Below, piece after piece: positions 42,425 through 52,782 of a DNA stretch of 64,000 nt (position 1 is its first letter; every line of letters starts with the position of its first letter). Source of the DNA: Micrococcales bacterium KH10 (GTDB taxonomy: Bacteria; Actinomycetota; Actinomycetes; Actinomycetales; Cellulomonadaceae); contig FZPE01000003.1 of assembly GCA_900188465.1 (NCBI GenBank), positions 248,001-312,000 on the forward strand, in the 5' to 3' direction. A program made the translations under genes and the position numbers. Under the pieces are notes generated by a model. It saw only the letters and a program-made list of their open reading frames with translations. It searched no databases and had not been told where the DNA came from.

Positions 42425-43831
42425 CTACAGCCGCGACATCGGATCGACGGTGTTTCCGTTGACGTACACCTCGAAGTGCAAGTGGCATGCCGTCACCGTT
42501 CCCGTCGCACCGGAGTACCCGACCAGATCACCCTTCTTGACCTTGGCCCCACTCGAAACCGCGAAGCGCGACAGGTGGTTGTAACTGGTCATCAGGTTCG
42601 ATCCGCTCACGGTGCCATGGTTGATCATCACCTGATTGCCCCAGCCGGAACGGTACTTCGCCCATTGCACCGTTCCAGAGCCGGACGCATAGATCGCAGC
42701 GCCACAGTATGCCCTGAAGTCAGTGCCCGCGTGCAACCGCCAGTAGTGCAGCACCGGGTGGAATCGCATGCCGTAGTGCGAGGTGATGTAAGGATTGCTC
42801 ACCGGATAGCCAAGGAACTTGCCAGACCCTGAACTGCTCGGCGGACCTGACGACCCGGACCCTGATGATCCCGAGTTTCCTGACCCGTTGTTCGCCTGTG
42901 CCTTGCGCTGCGCTTCGGCACGTTGACGAGCTTCACGTTCGGCCTTCTCACGTTCCTTCTTGAGGCGACGGCGCTCAGCCTTGGTCAGACCGATCAACTT
43001 TTGAATCTCGTCGCTGAGCTCGGACGATTCGTCCTCGAGCTCTTGTTGACGAGTCAATTCTGCCTGACGTCGTGACTCGATCTTCGCGGCGGCGGCTGAC
43101 TGGTCGGCAGCCAACCGATCCAGTCGATTCTTCGCGTCCGTCGCCTGTTGCTGCGCGAGCTTGGTGGTCTCGACATTCTGCTGCGCCTGCACCTGCAACG
43201 TGGCGATGGTCTCTTCCGCAGCCTCAAGGCGTACCTGCATATTCGTTGCTACTGCCTGCGCTTCGCGCACTGACTGCAGCGCATCGGCTTCGGTGCGCAT
43301 CGCGGTCTGGGACAGGCTGTAGTCCGCCATCACCTCTGAGAAATCACTGGCACCGACGAGCAATTCGATGGAGGTGAAGCGGTAGTTGCCGCGCGCATAG
43401 TCACGGGCCATCTGCGCGATGCCTTGCTGCGCTCGCGCAGCGTCCCGCTCGTTCTTCTCGATCTGTTCGGCAATCTCGCTGCGCTCCTCACGAGCATCTT
43501 CCAGTCGTTCAGCAATGGTCGTCGCCTCGCGCTGGGCAACCTCGTACTCTCCATCAGCCTTGGCCAACTCCGCCTCAGCGACGGGGATTTGAGCACGAGT
43601 GGTCTCGAGTTTCTCGTAAGCCTCGGCCAGTTCCTTGTCAGAGTGCTCTAGGTCGCCCAGGACGTCATCAAGCGCCGACTTGTTCTGATCTGCCTGGCTT
43701 CGAGCATTGCGCAGCTTCTTCTCGAGATCTGCCAGGTCGTCGGCAGCAGCTGACGTCACCGCGCCACCAAACAGCATCACCGTTGCGAGTATCGCTGCAG
43801 TGATCCGGTTGCGCCGGGAAGAACTCGTCAT
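42425..43831 (-). CDS. M23 (LytM) peptidase with coiled coil, FtsEX-linked
   Basis: 468 residues. Signal peptide (LFGGAVTSAAA), long coiled coil at about 33-310, a Gly/Ser-rich linker, and a LytM domain from about 335. Zinc and catalytic residues are intact: HAGTD (His and Asp) and HLHFE at the end, so it is probably an active peptidoglycan endopeptidase rather than a NlpD/EnvC-type activator. The coiled coil resembles EnvC and PcsB/RipC, which are controlled by FtsEX. The gene starts two bases after ftsX, which strongly suggests the same here: cell-wall cleavage at division. Confidence 0.9.
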   Translation of the reverse strand: MTSSSRRNRITAAILATVMLFGGAVTSAAADDLADLEKKLRNARSQADQNKSALDDVLGDLEHSDKELAEAYEKLETTRAQIPVAEAELAKADGEYEVAQREATTIAERLEDAREERSEIAEQIEKNERDAARAQQGIAQMARDYARGNYRFTSIELLVGASDFSEVMADYSLSQTAMRTEADALQSVREAQAVATNMQVRLEAAEETIATLQVQAQQNVETTKLAQQQATDAKNRLDRLAADQSAAAAKIESRRQAELTRQQELEDESSELSDEIQKLIGLTKAERRRLKKEREKAEREARQRAEAQRKAQANNGSGNSGSSGSGSSGPPSSSGSGKFLGYPVSNPYITSHYGMRFHPVLHYWRLHAGTDFRAYCGAAIYASGSGTVQWAKYRSGWGNQVMINHGTVSGSNLMTSYNHLSRFAVSSGAKVKKGDLVGYSGATGTVTACHLHFEVYVNGNTVDPMSRL

Positions 43832-43833
43832 CG

Positions 43834-44754
43834 TTACACCTTCAAATACCTACGTAGCGTCAGCGCGGACGCCACCATTGCGACCGCGACGGCCGTGATG
43901 ATCAACCACGGCGCCAACCGCCATACCTCGGACGTTGTGACCACCGGAACCCACTGCATCGTGCTGGACTGCTGTGCCTGCACCAGGTATTTGACTGCAA
44001 ACCACAAGCCGGTCACCGACAGTATGCCACCGATCAAAGCTGCGATAGCCCCCTCAAGCATGAACGGCAGCCGGATGAAGAAGTTCGAGGCACCCACCAG
44101 TCGCATGATGCCCGTTTCACGGCGACGGCTCAGTGCGGAAAGTCTGATCGTAGTGGTGATCAGCAAAATCGCCGCCAGCAGCATCACTGCGGCCAGCCCG
44201 GCAGCAACCAGGGTCGCCCCACCCAGTACCCGGAAGATCGGCTCTAGAATCTGACGCTGGTCTTGAACCTCCTCGACACCTGCTCGTCCGGTCAGGATGT
44301 CGGCGATGACTTGATAGTTCGAGGGGTCGGTCAGCTTGATCCGGAACGAGGCGTTCATGTCCTCTTCAGAGACCTGCGACAGCAACCATTGGCCCTCAAA
44401 TCGGTCAGCGAAGGATTCCCAGGCCTCAGCCTTGGACTCGAAAGTGACCGTTTCGATCTCCGGCGCGATCTCTGGCGATTCGAGCACTTGTTCAATTTGC
44501 GCAATCTGTTCGCTAGTGGCTTCTCCCGAAGCACACACCGGCTTCGCGGAGTTCACCGGACACAACAGGACGGACACTTCGACTTTCCCGTACCAGTCAT
44601 CCTTGAACTTGCCGATCTGCGTCTGCAGCAAGGCCGCAGAACCGATGAAGGTCAGCGACACGAAGGTCACGATGATCACGGCCACGGTCATCGAAAGGTT
44701 GCGACGCAGACCGATCCAGATCTCCGAGGCGATGAATTGAAAACGCAAGATCAA
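43834..44754 (-). CDS. ftsX: Cell division protein FtsX
   Basis: 306 residues with four membrane segments: one near residues 22-45, then three in the C-terminal half (from about residue 175). A large extracellular loop between the first and second contains two Cys (LLCPVNSAKPVCASGE). ATTIRLSALSRRRETGIMRLVGASNFFIRLPFMLEGAIAALIGG is the family's conserved core. FtsX transmits ATP hydrolysis by FtsE to periplasmic/wall hydrolases. Six bases separate it from ftsE and two from the M23 gene. Confidence 0.94.
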   Translation of the reverse strand: MILRFQFIASEIWIGLRRNLSMTVAVIIVTFVSLTFIGSAALLQTQIGKFKDDWYGKVEVSVLLCPVNSAKPVCASGEATSEQIAQIEQVLESPEIAPEIETVTFESKAEAWESFADRFEGQWLLSQVSEEDMNASFRIKLTDPSNYQVIADILTGRAGVEEVQDQRQILEPIFRVLGGATLVAAGLAAVMLLAAILLITTTIRLSALSRRRETGIMRLVGASNFFIRLPFMLEGAIAALIGGILSVTGLWFAVKYLVQAQQSSTMQWVPVVTTSEVWRLAPWLIITAVAVAMVASALTLRRYLKV

Positions 44755-44760
44755 TAACTC

Positions 44761-45450
44761 CTAGCGGGACGCCCCATAGACACCGCGTGACTGGTCGCGG
44801 ACCAGATCACCGGTCTGCAGTTCGATGACACGTTTACGCATCTGGTCGACGATCTCGTCATCGTGGGTAGCCATGACAACAGTGGTCCCGGTGCGGTTGA
44901 TCCGGTCCAGAAGACGCATGATGCCGAGCGAGGTCGTGGGGTCCAGGTTTCCCGTCGGCTCGTCAGCCAGCAAGATCGGAGGTCGGTTCACCATGGCGCG
45001 CGCAATGGCCACACGCTGCTGCTCGCCGCCGGAGAGCTCATGCGGACGCCGCTTTTCCTTGCCAGCAAGACCTACGAGTTCGAGAGCCTCAGGCACCGTG
45101 GTGCGAATCTGGTGCCGCGGCCGACCGGTGACCTGCAATGCGAATGCGACATTTTCGAAGACAGTCTTATTGGGCAGCAATCTGAAGTCCTGGAAGACCG
45201 CGCCGATCTGGCGGCGCAGCGCCGGGACCTTCCAGTTCGACAGGTTGCCAAGGTCACGGCCCGCAACGAAAACTGTTCCCGAAGTGGCACGCTCTTCGCG
45301 CAGCACCAGCCGTAGGAAGGTCGATTTTCCAGAACCAGAAGCCCCCACCAGAAATACGAATTCTTCGCGCTCGATCTCTAGTGAAATATCGTGTAGTGCC
45401 GGACGAGCGCCCCGCGCGTAAACTTTGGTGACGTTGTCAAAACGAATCAC
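44761..45450 (-). CDS. ftsE: Cell division ATP-binding protein FtsE
   Basis: 229 residues. [18 protein letters not shown] opens the ABC domain, with Walker [35 protein letters not shown] (typical FtsE Q-loop), [20 protein letters not shown], and [11 protein letters not shown]. It powers FtsX. Start at GTG or ATG near 45450 with a 174-base upstream gap to the DUF4342 gene. Confidence 0.95.
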   Translation of the reverse strand: MIRFDNVTKVYARGARPALHDISLEIEREEFVFLVGASGSGKSTFLRLVLREERATSGTVFVAGRDLGNLSNWKVPALRRQIGAVFQDFRLLPNKTVFENVAFALQVTGRPRHQIRTTVPEALELVGLAGKEKRRPHELSGGEQQRVAIARAMVNRPPILLADEPTGNLDPTTSLGIMRLLDRINRTGTTVVMATHDDEIVDQMRKRVIELQTGDLVRDQSRGVYGASR

Positions 45451-45624
45451 GTCGCGCTCTCCCCTCTCGAAATCACATACCCGGGCATGCCAAATGACAA
45501 TGCACTATCTCAACGAGAGTAGAGGGGCTACCTGAATCGGCTGACCTGACACGCCGAACCGATTTCAATACATCGCCTAGTGTCACGACTAGGAATCGGG
45601 CCTTTTCAGCAGTGGCGTCGGCGA

Positions 45625-45930
45625 TTATTCGACGACATCTCCGTCGACAACAGAGCCTTCCCCGGGATTGCCCTGGCGTTCCACACCGATGGTGACCTGG
45701 GTCAGCAGCGCTGCAATGGCTCCGACAGCCACCAGCGCCGGTGCGACCAGCGCCGTCGCAGCGGTGACCGCCAGTCCGGCGTTCAGTGGGATCTCCAGCA
45801 GAGTGTCGCCTTTGTCGTTCTTGATGAAGACTCGTCTGACGTTGCCCGCCTGGATCAGTTCCCGCACCTTGGCTACGACCGAATCACTGTTGACCCGGAA
45901 TTCTTCGTACCACGTGTTCTTCTGATTCAT
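45625..45930 (-). CDS. DUF4342 protein
   Basis: 101 residues. EEFRVNSDSVVAKVRELIQAGNVRRVFIKNDKGDTLLEIPLNAGLAVTAATALVAPALVAVGAIAALLTQVTI follows DUF4342: an N-terminal amphipathic region then one or two hydrophobic Ala/Val-rich segments (about 55-80). The family is widespread in Actinobacteria and Firmicutes and has no known function; a shielding or membrane-binding role is speculation. It lies between prfB and ftsE on the same strand. Confidence 0.8.
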   Translation of the reverse strand: MNQKNTWYEEFRVNSDSVVAKVRELIQAGNVRRVFIKNDKGDTLLEIPLNAGLAVTAATALVAPALVAVGAIAALLTQVTIGVERQGNPGEGSVVDGDVVE

Positions 45931-45993
45931 CGGTCTCTCCTATCGAGTGAATCCTTCGTAACACCGACGGTACTCGTCTTATGGGGCGCTTAC

Positions 45994-47112
45994 CTAGTTA
46001 GCGTTTCGCTCCTGCGAGCGCCGCCAGCGGATCCCCGCTTCGATGAAATCGTCAATGTCCCCGTCGAAAACAGCACCGGTGTTACCCACCTCGTATTCGG
46101 TACGAAGATCCTTGACCATCTGGTAGGGCTGCAGCACATAGGAGCGCATCTGGTCCCCCCAGGATGCCTTGATGTCGCCCGCCAGTTCCTTCTTCTTGGC
46201 GCGCTCTTCGGCTTGACGCTCCAACAGCAACCGCGATTGCAACACACGCAACGCAGCAGCACGGTTTTGAATCTGTGACTTCTCGTTCTGCATCGACACC
46301 ACGATTCCAGTCGGAATGTGGGTCATACGAACAGCAGAGTCGGTGGTGTTGACGGACTGCCCACCTGGTCCAGAGGAACGGAACACATCGACTTTGATTT
46401 CCGACTCCGGGATCTCAATGGAGTCGGTCTGCTCAATCAACGGCACGACCTCGACAGCGGCGAACGAAGTCTGGCGCCGCCCCTGGTTGTCGAATGGTGA
46501 AATGCGTACCAGCCGGTGGGTTCCCGCCTCAACAGACAACGTGCCGAAAGCGTAAGGCGCTTTGACCTCGAAGGTGGCTGACTTGAGTCCGGCTTCTTCC
46601 GCGTAGGACGTGTCCAGCACGGAGGTCGGGTAGCCGTGGCGCTCCGCCCAACGCAGATACATGCGCAGCAGCATTTCAGCGAAGTCTGCCGCATCCACAC
46701 CACCTGCCCCTGCGCGAATAGTCACCACGGCCTCACGCGAGTCGTATTCGCCCGACAGCAATGTGCGCACTTCCAGTGCGTCAAGGTCCTTCTTGATAGT
46801 GACGAGTTCGGACTCGGCTTCGGCCAGAGTATCGGCGTCATCGCCTTCTTCTGTTGCCAGTTCGACGAGTGCCTCCAGGTCATCAATACGGCCTGCCATC
46901 GACTTGACCCGCTCCAGTTCCCCCTGTGCCTGAGACAGCGCAGTGGTGACGCTTTGCGCTTTGTCTTGGTCATCCCACAGATCGGGGGCGGCCGCCTGCT
47001 CGGAGAGTTCGGCGATTTTTGCGCGCAGCGCTGTCGGGTCCGACACTGCAGAAATGGTGTCGAGGGTGGATCGCAGTTGCGTTATTTCGGATGCGAAGTC
47101 GATGGTGGCCAC
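45994..47112 (-). CDS. prfB: Peptide chain release factor 2
   Basis: 372 residues from GTG 47112 ([10 protein letters not shown]) with TTGAGG six bases upstream. The GGQ motif is in [21 protein letters not shown] (about residue 250), and the stop-codon recognition SPF is at [11 protein letters not shown]2 ends translation at UGA and UAA. The frame is continuous, so the programmed +1 frameshift known from many bacteria is absent, as usual in actinobacteria. It begins the prfB-DUF4342-ftsEX group. Confidence 0.95.
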   Translation of the reverse strand: MATIDFASEITQLRSTLDTISAVSDPTALRAKIAELSEQAAAPDLWDDQDKAQSVTTALSQAQGELERVKSMAGRIDDLEALVELATEEGDDADTLAEAESELVTIKKDLDALEVRTLLSGEYDSREAVVTIRAGAGGVDAADFAEMLLRMYLRWAERHGYPTSVLDTSYAEEAGLKSATFEVKAPYAFGTLSVEAGTHRLVRISPFDNQGRRQTSFAAVEVVPLIEQTDSIEIPESEIKVDVFRSSGPGGQSVNTTDSAVRMTHIPTGIVVSMQNEKSQIQNRAAALRVLQSRLLLERQAEERAKKKELAGDIKASWGDQMRSYVLQPYQMVKDLRTEYEVGNTGAVFDGDIDDFIEAGIRWRRSQERNAN

Positions 47113-47199
47113 GATCCTCAAGACTACGCGATCTTGATGGTAAAGCGCGCATCCCTAGGCTCTTGACCCAGACGCGACTCCCCGCTTATCCGCCGAATC

Positions 47200-48573
47200 C
47201 TATTGTGTGAGCTTGCCCAGCAGGTCGTCGCCTGGATCGGTGGCGGACTCATCCGTCGCCGACTCGTCGGTGTTAACTGCTGCTGCAGGTGCAGCTTTGC
47301 TTGCGTCGGCGATAGCCCGTTGCGAGGCAATCACGGCGTCCTCGATCTGCGCTTCGCCTTTTTCAAGAGCCTGCAAGTTGCGGGCGCGCAATGCTCGTCC
47401 TGCTTTGTCAGCTTGCACGATTGACGCGCATTGGGCCTTCACGGAGTCGATCACGACCCAGATCGTCTCCTCGGTGATCACCGGTGCCTGCGCGGCGTTC
47501 GCAACCGCTTCGACCGACGCTGCAGTCCCCTGGAACGCACCTTGGATGAGTTTGTTCGTGCCTTCTTGGACTGCCGCGCCCAGTTCCGCGCCCTCTTTCG
47601 CAAACGCGGCCTGCTGCCACAGTGCGAGCGACTGCCGCGCCGATGGCAGACCCATGGTCCTAAAGGTCGCAAGACGGCGGCGCAATGCGAATGTGGTGAC
47701 AATCAGGTTGCGCGTCGCTGGGGCGTGCGCGAAACCCAGGAAGAACTGTGAGCGCCAGTCTGCCCAGGTTTTCTCCGTCTCCGAGAGCACAAAGGATAGA
47801 TTCGCGTGGATTTCGCGCAACTCATTCGTGGTGATGGTCTCACCCTTGTACTGAACTGAGTCCATATTCGATGCCTCTGCCGCGCGCAGCGTGGCGTCTG
47901 CCTCAACGAATTCTGCTCGCAGAACATCGATCACCTGTTCCAAGGCAGCCAGCACAGCCACAACGTCGTCCATGTGAGACAGCGCCTGCTTGTGCAGCAG
48001 TTGCCCTCGAGCGACATTGTCCGCCAGAGCGGTCTCCATCTCCTGGAGTTTCACCTCGGCAAGGTCGATCTTGTCGGCGATCGGCTTCGATTCGCGCACC
48101 ATCGTCTTGAGGGTGTACTTGGTCTTTTTGAACCAGCCCTTGACCGAGTTGACTGCGTTCTCGAGTTTGACCGAACGCCATTTCTTCTCGAAGCCATCCA
48201 TCTCGCGCAACATGTCGTTGACGATGGCGTCCGCTTCCGGCACTTTGATGTCACGCTGAGCGTCGAGCAGTTGGGTCGAGGCGTCGTTCATCTTCTTCAT
48301 CACCGGAGCACCGAAGCTGACGATCTGGTTCACATCGGCTATGAACTTCTGTGCTAACGCTGGCGCGCCCTTTTCCAAGTCGGCGCGCTGCTTGTCGGTC
48401 AGCAGACTGCGGAACTTGAAAGCGGCATCTTCCGGCCGCGCAACAGTGATGTCAGCGCTTGGCACCTCGGCGATAGCGGTTTCGAGCGCGGTGCCCTGCA
48501 CCTCAGCACTTTGTGTGTCGCCTGCGTCCATCAGTGCGGCAAAATCAACCGTTACAGTCTCTGTAGACATCAC
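47200..48573 (-). CDS. TelA/KlaA-type toxic-anion resistance protein
   Basis: 457 residues, almost all helical. The core FKFRSLLTDKQRADLEKGAP, KKTKYTLKTMVRESKPIADKIDLAEVKLQEME and ALWQQAAFAKEGAELGAAVQ resembles TelA/KlaA. The family was named from plasmid tellurite resistance; in chromosomal copies the role is unclear, possibly in envelope stress. No membrane segment is visible. The tail is Ala/Thr/Asp-rich and ends GDDLLGKLTQ. Transcribed with an unassigned membrane protein and a solute-binding/VWA lipoprotein upstream. Confidence 0.85.
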   Translation of the reverse strand: MMSTETVTVDFAALMDAGDTQSAEVQGTALETAIAEVPSADITVARPEDAAFKFRSLLTDKQRADLEKGAPALAQKFIADVNQIVSFGAPVMKKMNDASTQLLDAQRDIKVPEADAIVNDMLREMDGFEKKWRSVKLENAVNSVKGWFKKTKYTLKTMVRESKPIADKIDLAEVKLQEMETALADNVARGQLLHKQALSHMDDVVAVLAALEQVIDVLRAEFVEADATLRAAEASNMDSVQYKGETITTNELREIHANLSFVLSETEKTWADWRSQFFLGFAHAPATRNLIVTTFALRRRLATFRTMGLPSARQSLALWQQAAFAKEGAELGAAVQEGTNKLIQGAFQGTAASVEAVANAAQAPVITEETIWVVIDSVKAQCASIVQADKAGRALRARNLQALEKGEAQIEDAVIASQRAIADASKAAPAAAVNTDESATDESATDPGDDLLGKLTQ

Positions 48574-48672
48574 TATCCTCCTGGGTGCTCAGGTGAGCAG
48601 GGTGTTGTTCGGGCCTGGTGTCAGCATATGGGGCGCTGGAGACGAGTGCTTGCTCGTATCTAGTGCCTAAAC

Positions 48673-49659
48673 TTATGGCTCACGGTCGCTGTAGACATCG
48701 GAGAGCCGTGCTTCGTCAACAGACTTGATGAGCGAATCGAGTGCCACCTGGAACTCAAGGTCGCGCGATTCGTTGACCTGCATGATGTTCTCTACTGCTT
48801 GGCTATCGACAGAGCCGATTGCGCGTTGCACGTCAGCAAGGCGCGATTCCGGATTGCTCCAGAATCGTGGGTTCCTCACGATGTCCCCGTAATAATCGTC
48901 GCTGAGAGCCTTGAGCAACTTGGTCAAGGTGTCTTTGTATTTTGCTTGCAAGAGTCGGATCTGCTGATCGGTGCCGCGTTTGCGCACTCGCACGAAGAGT
49001 TCTGAAATGTGGCCGCGCAAACCGGTCAACTGCGGACCGATCTGCGGCAGCGCGCGGGCCCGTTCATCGAGTTGCTCTATCGCCTCGCGCAGGAAACGAC
49101 CGTCTTCACCATCGAGAGCCTCACCCAGTTCCTTTTCCAATCTGCGCGCAGACATTCCGTTCGCACCCGCGCGGTTCTTCTTACGGACTCGATGGACGAC
49201 CTCGATGATCGTCCCGCCGATCACCACCATGGCGACCACAGCGATCAGGGCGCCACCCGATAGTCCTCCCAGCGAGAACCCTTCATCATTACCGGGAATG
49301 GACGCCGCTGGGGAAGAGGGAACGAGCGTGTCAGCGATCCCAGCCACGGCAAGTCCGCCGTCATTTTGGCCTTGTCCATAGAGCGCCTCAAAAATCGAAT
49401 CAGAATCCTGATTCGACGCCACCCCAAACCGATCTTTCACTGCGTGATCCTCAATCACGATAACGGTGTCGGCGCCGGTCGCTTGCTTCACGCTATTTGC
49501 GATGTGGGTCGAGGACACGTCAGGCGGCTCTATCACGATCACCTGCACCCCGTCGGGGAGAACCCGTTGCAGTTCCGAGGCATTCGAGATCGAGGCACCA
49601 GGCAACTGGCATACCGATATGTCACCACATGTCTCGACGATGTCGTTGACTGTAGCCAC
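48673..49659 (-). CDS. Single-pass membrane protein beside TelA, no assigned family
   Basis: 328 residues. Residues 1-120 have no signal peptide but contain two Cys (about 11 and 17) and a strand-rich segment (GVQVIVIEPPDVSSTHIANSV, GADTVIVIEDHAV). One hydrophobic segment spans about 130-155 (GGALIAVVAMVVIGGTIIEV), then a basic stop-transfer (VRKKN) and about 170 charged, helical residues. An outside N-terminus with a cytoplasmic helical tail is the likely topology. The tail could be compared with XpaC, which often accompanies TelA, but I cannot confirm this. Flanked by telA and the VWA lipoprotein gene on the same strand. Confidence 0.7.
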   Translation of the reverse strand: MATVNDIVETCGDISVCQLPGASISNASELQRVLPDGVQVIVIEPPDVSSTHIANSVKQATGADTVIVIEDHAVKDRFGVASNQDSDSIFEALYGQGQNDGGLAVAGIADTLVPSSPAASIPGNDEGFSLGGLSGGALIAVVAMVVIGGTIIEVVHRVRKKNRAGANGMSARRLEKELGEALDGEDGRFLREAIEQLDERARALPQIGPQLTGLRGHISELFVRVRKRGTDQQIRLLQAKYKDTLTKLLKALSDDYYGDIVRNPRFWSNPESRLADVQRAIGSVDSQAVENIMQVNESRDLEFQVALDSLIKSVDEARLSDVYSDREP

Positions 49660-49704
49660 TATGCCTCCTCAAAACCACGTTGTGACGAATGTGAACTGGT
49701 GCGA

Positions 49705-51516
49705 TCAGAAGTTGTTCATCACCGACTGGAACGTCTCGGCGATCTGCGTCGGGTCTGTCGCGTCGAAGACCTGACCGCCCGAGGCGCGAGCCAAATTCGA
49801 CAATGCGTCGACGTCAGCGGAATCCGAGTAGGCAATGGCGAAGATGCGCACCGGCTTGTCGTTGCCGCCTTCCTTCTGGTCGGCGTTGATCTTCTGGATC
49901 AGCGAGTCGAGTTGCGTACGCGAGTCAGTGTCCTCGCCATCGGAAAGCACCACGATGGCGTTGATCCGACCTGACTCAGCATGCCCCTTCATGTAGTCGT
50001 AGGCAGTGTTCAGCGCGTCATACAGTGGCGTTCCGGCACGTCGGGCATAGGCAAGATCTTCGATATCGGACCGCAGTGCCTCTTTATCGCCAGCAAGTTC
50101 GCTAAACGGACGCACCACAGCGATGCCATCGACAAGGTTCCCATCGATCTCATCGCTGATACCCGTGGTGAAAGCCCACACCCCGATCTCGTCTGTTGGG
50201 CGCACGTCGCCGAGCGTCGTGGTGGAACCAGCGATGGCACCATCGAGTCGGGTCTGCCCACCGCCGATGCCCTCGTCCATCGAGCCTGAAATGTCAATGA
50301 GTTGCAGGATTGCGGACGGCTTACGGATCTGCGTCCACTGCTCGATCACAGCCGAGACCACCTCTGGCGCTGGCTGCGGAAGAGTTGTCTTCGGTTGCGA
50401 GACGTCGATTCCAACGGAGTCGTTGAGCGTCTTGGACGCGTCGACACCGCTATCGAGTGGTCGGAAGCCGTACTCCGGCAGCAGACTCTGAGCAGCTTGA
50501 GTGTGCAAGAACGCAACGAACGCGTCAGCGGCCGTCTTCTGCTCTGGTTCCACCCATGCGGCGTTGAGGACCACCGCAGGGTTGTCGCTCCACATCGACC
50601 CTTCACTGGGGTAGATCGCGACCAGTTTCTCAGCTGGCGGCGTGAGGACTTCGCCCGGCTGGACCGTATGCGAGTCAGGATTGCCGAGGTTGTAGTTGTA
50701 GAGCGATGTCTCTTCAAGCGCAATCGCGCTGACATAGGACGAGCCGCCACCGCCCGTTTGCCCATCCGCGAGGTTCTGCAGAACCTTGCCAGTGGTGTCT
50801 CCATAGTGGATTGCACCTGACTCGAATACTCTTGAGAACTCCTCCGCCCCGGCGACGTCACCGGTTGTGAGGTCGTCCGTCTTGCCTGCTGCGGCATAGG
50901 CCTGCATCAGCAATGTCGACAGCCCGGTAGTCGAAGTATTCGGGTTTGTCTTGGCTATCTTGAATGAACCCCAGATTGATTTGCCGACTGCTCCCCAGCC
51001 GCCCGGATCTGCGACAAGATCGTGGATCTGGGCAATGCTGATGTCAGTGCCCGGATACCCAAGAGCCTTAGCCATCGACTCCGGCATGCCGAACACGATC
51101 GGTGTCTTGGTGAAACTCTTGGCACCCGCGACGACCTGTTCACCGGCGATGGACGCGACGCGATCGGTCCACACCGTCGAGGCCGGCGACCATACCGACG
51201 GCGCCACCTCACCGCCGAGTGCCCACTCTTTGGTGGACTCCGAAAGATATTTCGCTGCCTTTCCCGAAGCAACATTGACCGGTACCACAGTCGCGCACTG
51301 CGCCAGAGCCTCGTGCTCCGGAGATTCCTTGAAGACCTCGCCCAGTTCCTCCATCAGATTGACCTTCTCCGATGACGTGGCCACGATCACGGATGTGCAA
51401 CCGTCGTCGACAATGACGGGGTCATCGGTGATCACCTCCGCCGAGCACCCGGCGATGGTCAGCGCACCTACGGCAGCGACCGCCGCGATCCTGTGGTGAA
51501 GTCTTCTATTGGCCAC
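49705..51516 (-). CDS. Solute-binding/VWA fusion lipoprotein
   Basis: 603 residues from GTG 51516, with GGAAGGACC upstream. Lipobox LTIAGC. Residues about 40-390 form a type II solute-binding fold (VIVATSSEKVNLMEELGEVFKE, ..., AADAFVAFLHTQAAQSLLPE), and about 400-600 a von Willebrand A domain with metal-site DISGSM (DxSxS), TGTPLYDAL (Thr) and VLSDGEDTDS. Such fusions are found near TelA in actinobacteria. It would bind a ligand or surface partner outside the membrane through Mg. The protein has no close characterised relative that I know of. Confidence 0.88.
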   Translation of the reverse strand: MANRRLHHRIAAVAAVGALTIAGCSAEVITDDPVIVDDGCTSVIVATSSEKVNLMEELGEVFKESPEHEALAQCATVVPVNVASGKAAKYLSESTKEWALGGEVAPSVWSPASTVWTDRVASIAGEQVVAGAKSFTKTPIVFGMPESMAKALGYPGTDISIAQIHDLVADPGGWGAVGKSIWGSFKIAKTNPNTSTTGLSTLLMQAYAAAGKTDDLTTGDVAGAEEFSRVFESGAIHYGDTTGKVLQNLADGQTGGGGSSYVSAIALEETSLYNYNLGNPDSHTVQPGEVLTPPAEKLVAIYPSEGSMWSDNPAVVLNAAWVEPEQKTAADAFVAFLHTQAAQSLLPEYGFRPLDSGVDASKTLNDSVGIDVSQPKTTLPQPAPEVVSAVIEQWTQIRKPSAILQLIDISGSMDEGIGGGQTRLDGAIAGSTTTLGDVRPTDEIGVWAFTTGISDEIDGNLVDGIAVVRPFSELAGDKEALRSDIEDLAYARRAGTPLYDALNTAYDYMKGHAESGRINAIVVLSDGEDTDSRTQLDSLIQKINADQKEGGNDKPVRIFAIAYSDSADVDALSNLARASGGQVFDATDPTQIAETFQSVMNNF

Positions 51517-51603
51517 GGGCGATGGTCCTTCCGGCTCAAGCGTTCTTCTCACTGCGATGTGCGCAAGTCTATTGCACGATAGGCGACGATCGAGATCGAG
51601 ATC

Positions 51604-52779
51604 TCACCGTGCGACGCACTCGCCGGTGTCGACCGTTTCCGTCAGATCGGACGACCGCACCATCACCGGCAATAGTTCCGTAGTGGTCATGGCGTAACCG
51701 AGGTTGTCTATGTCGGCTGCTTTGGCGAAGACCACGCCAGCAACCTGCCCATCGGTGGTCAGCAATGGACCACCCGAGTTACCCGGTTGCACATCGGCTG
51801 CGAGCGCATAGATCTGTCGGGGAGAACTCGTCGTAGCAGAAACCTCTGGAACGTCAGCCGTACCTACTGACATCACTGCTGCTCCTGAGATCCGCAATGG
51901 CCCGCCGTGCGGGTAGCCGACCAGCACTGCTTCGTCACCACGTTCCAGGTCCGCAGATACCGTGAGTGGCTCGGCGATGTCGCTGTCGAAAGCAATAACC
52001 GCTAGGTCATCTATCTCGTCGTAGTAGACGACCTCGCCGGTACTGGCTCGGCGCCCCGGGAACTCGGCTATCGGCGATGTCACACCGGCAACCACGTGCG
52101 CGTTAGTGACCACGAGGTTCGGTGCTACTGCAAAACCGGTACCCGTCGAGGTCACTCCACACGCAAATGCCACACCTGATATCCGCGCCACCGACTGCGC
52201 CGCTCGGGCGATATTCGGGTCGTCGGTCTCGACCTGGGGAATCTCACCGGGCGTACCCACTCCGAGCAGGTCGCCCAGAGCCGCCATTCCCGCAGGGATG
52301 CTCTGTTCCCGCAGTTCCGCCAGAGCTCGTTCCACGGGAGCCGGAATTGCCGCATTGATTGTCGAGATCACCTTCGAAGATGCGAAGGCCGGTGCCAGAT
52401 GCGGCATACCCGCACCGGTGATCATGGCCGACGCCACACTCAATCCCAGCGCCATCACGACGACGTTCGCAAGCGCGCCAAAGGTTCGATCGGTCAGACG
52501 TAGCGGTGTCACATCCACGCCACTGCGGAGCATGTGCCCTATGAGGGAACCGATTTGAGCTCCGGAGACAGGTAGCAAGATCACCAGTACCAAGGTGACC
52601 ACGACACGCCACCCAGGAGATGGGACTGCCGAATTGATCGGTGGTATGACGAGCCAAGCCACTACCGCACCGATCACCGCACCCAGCAGCATTCCCAGCG
52701 TGGCGACCAGACCTCGTCGAAACCCGACGACGAGCGCAGCAAGTAGTCCTACCAGCAGGACGATGTCAAGGAGAGTCAC
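51604..52779 (-). CDS. MarP-like CvpA/trypsin-fold serine protease
   Basis: 391 residues. Four N-terminal hydrophobic segments (about 1-125) form a CvpA-like domain, followed by a chymotrypsin-fold protease with His in VVTNAHVVAG, Asp in EIDDLAVIAF and Ser in VQPGNSGGPLL. Two cysteines flank the domain (GVAFACGVTSTGTGF and TGECVAR), as in Mycobacterium MarP, where a disulfide affects activity. MarP is a membrane-bound periplasmic protease needed for survival in acid and oxidative stress. The order and residues are intact, so it should be active. Confidence 0.9.
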   Translation of the reverse strand: MTLLDIVLLVGLLAALVVGFRRGLVATLGMLLGAVIGAVVAWLVIPPINSAVPSPGWRVVVTLVLVILLPVSGAQIGSLIGHMLRSGVDVTPLRLTDRTFGALANVVVMALGLSVASAMITGAGMPHLAPAFASSKVISTINAAIPAPVERALAELREQSIPAGMAALGDLLGVGTPGEIPQVETDDPNIARAAQSVARISGVAFACGVTSTGTGFAVAPNLVVTNAHVVAGVTSPIAEFPGRRASTGEVVYYDEIDDLAVIAFDSDIAEPLTVSADLERGDEAVLVGYPHGGPLRISGAAVMSVGTADVPEVSATTSSPRQIYALAADVQPGNSGGPLLTTDGQVAGVVFAKAADIDNLGYAMTTTELLPVMVRSSDLTETVDTGECVAR

Positions 52780-52782
52780 GAG

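Noticed and set aside
45994-47112. Possible programmed frameshift in prfB
   Set aside because: The coding frame is continuous from GTG 47112 to the stop with no internal UGA near codon 25.
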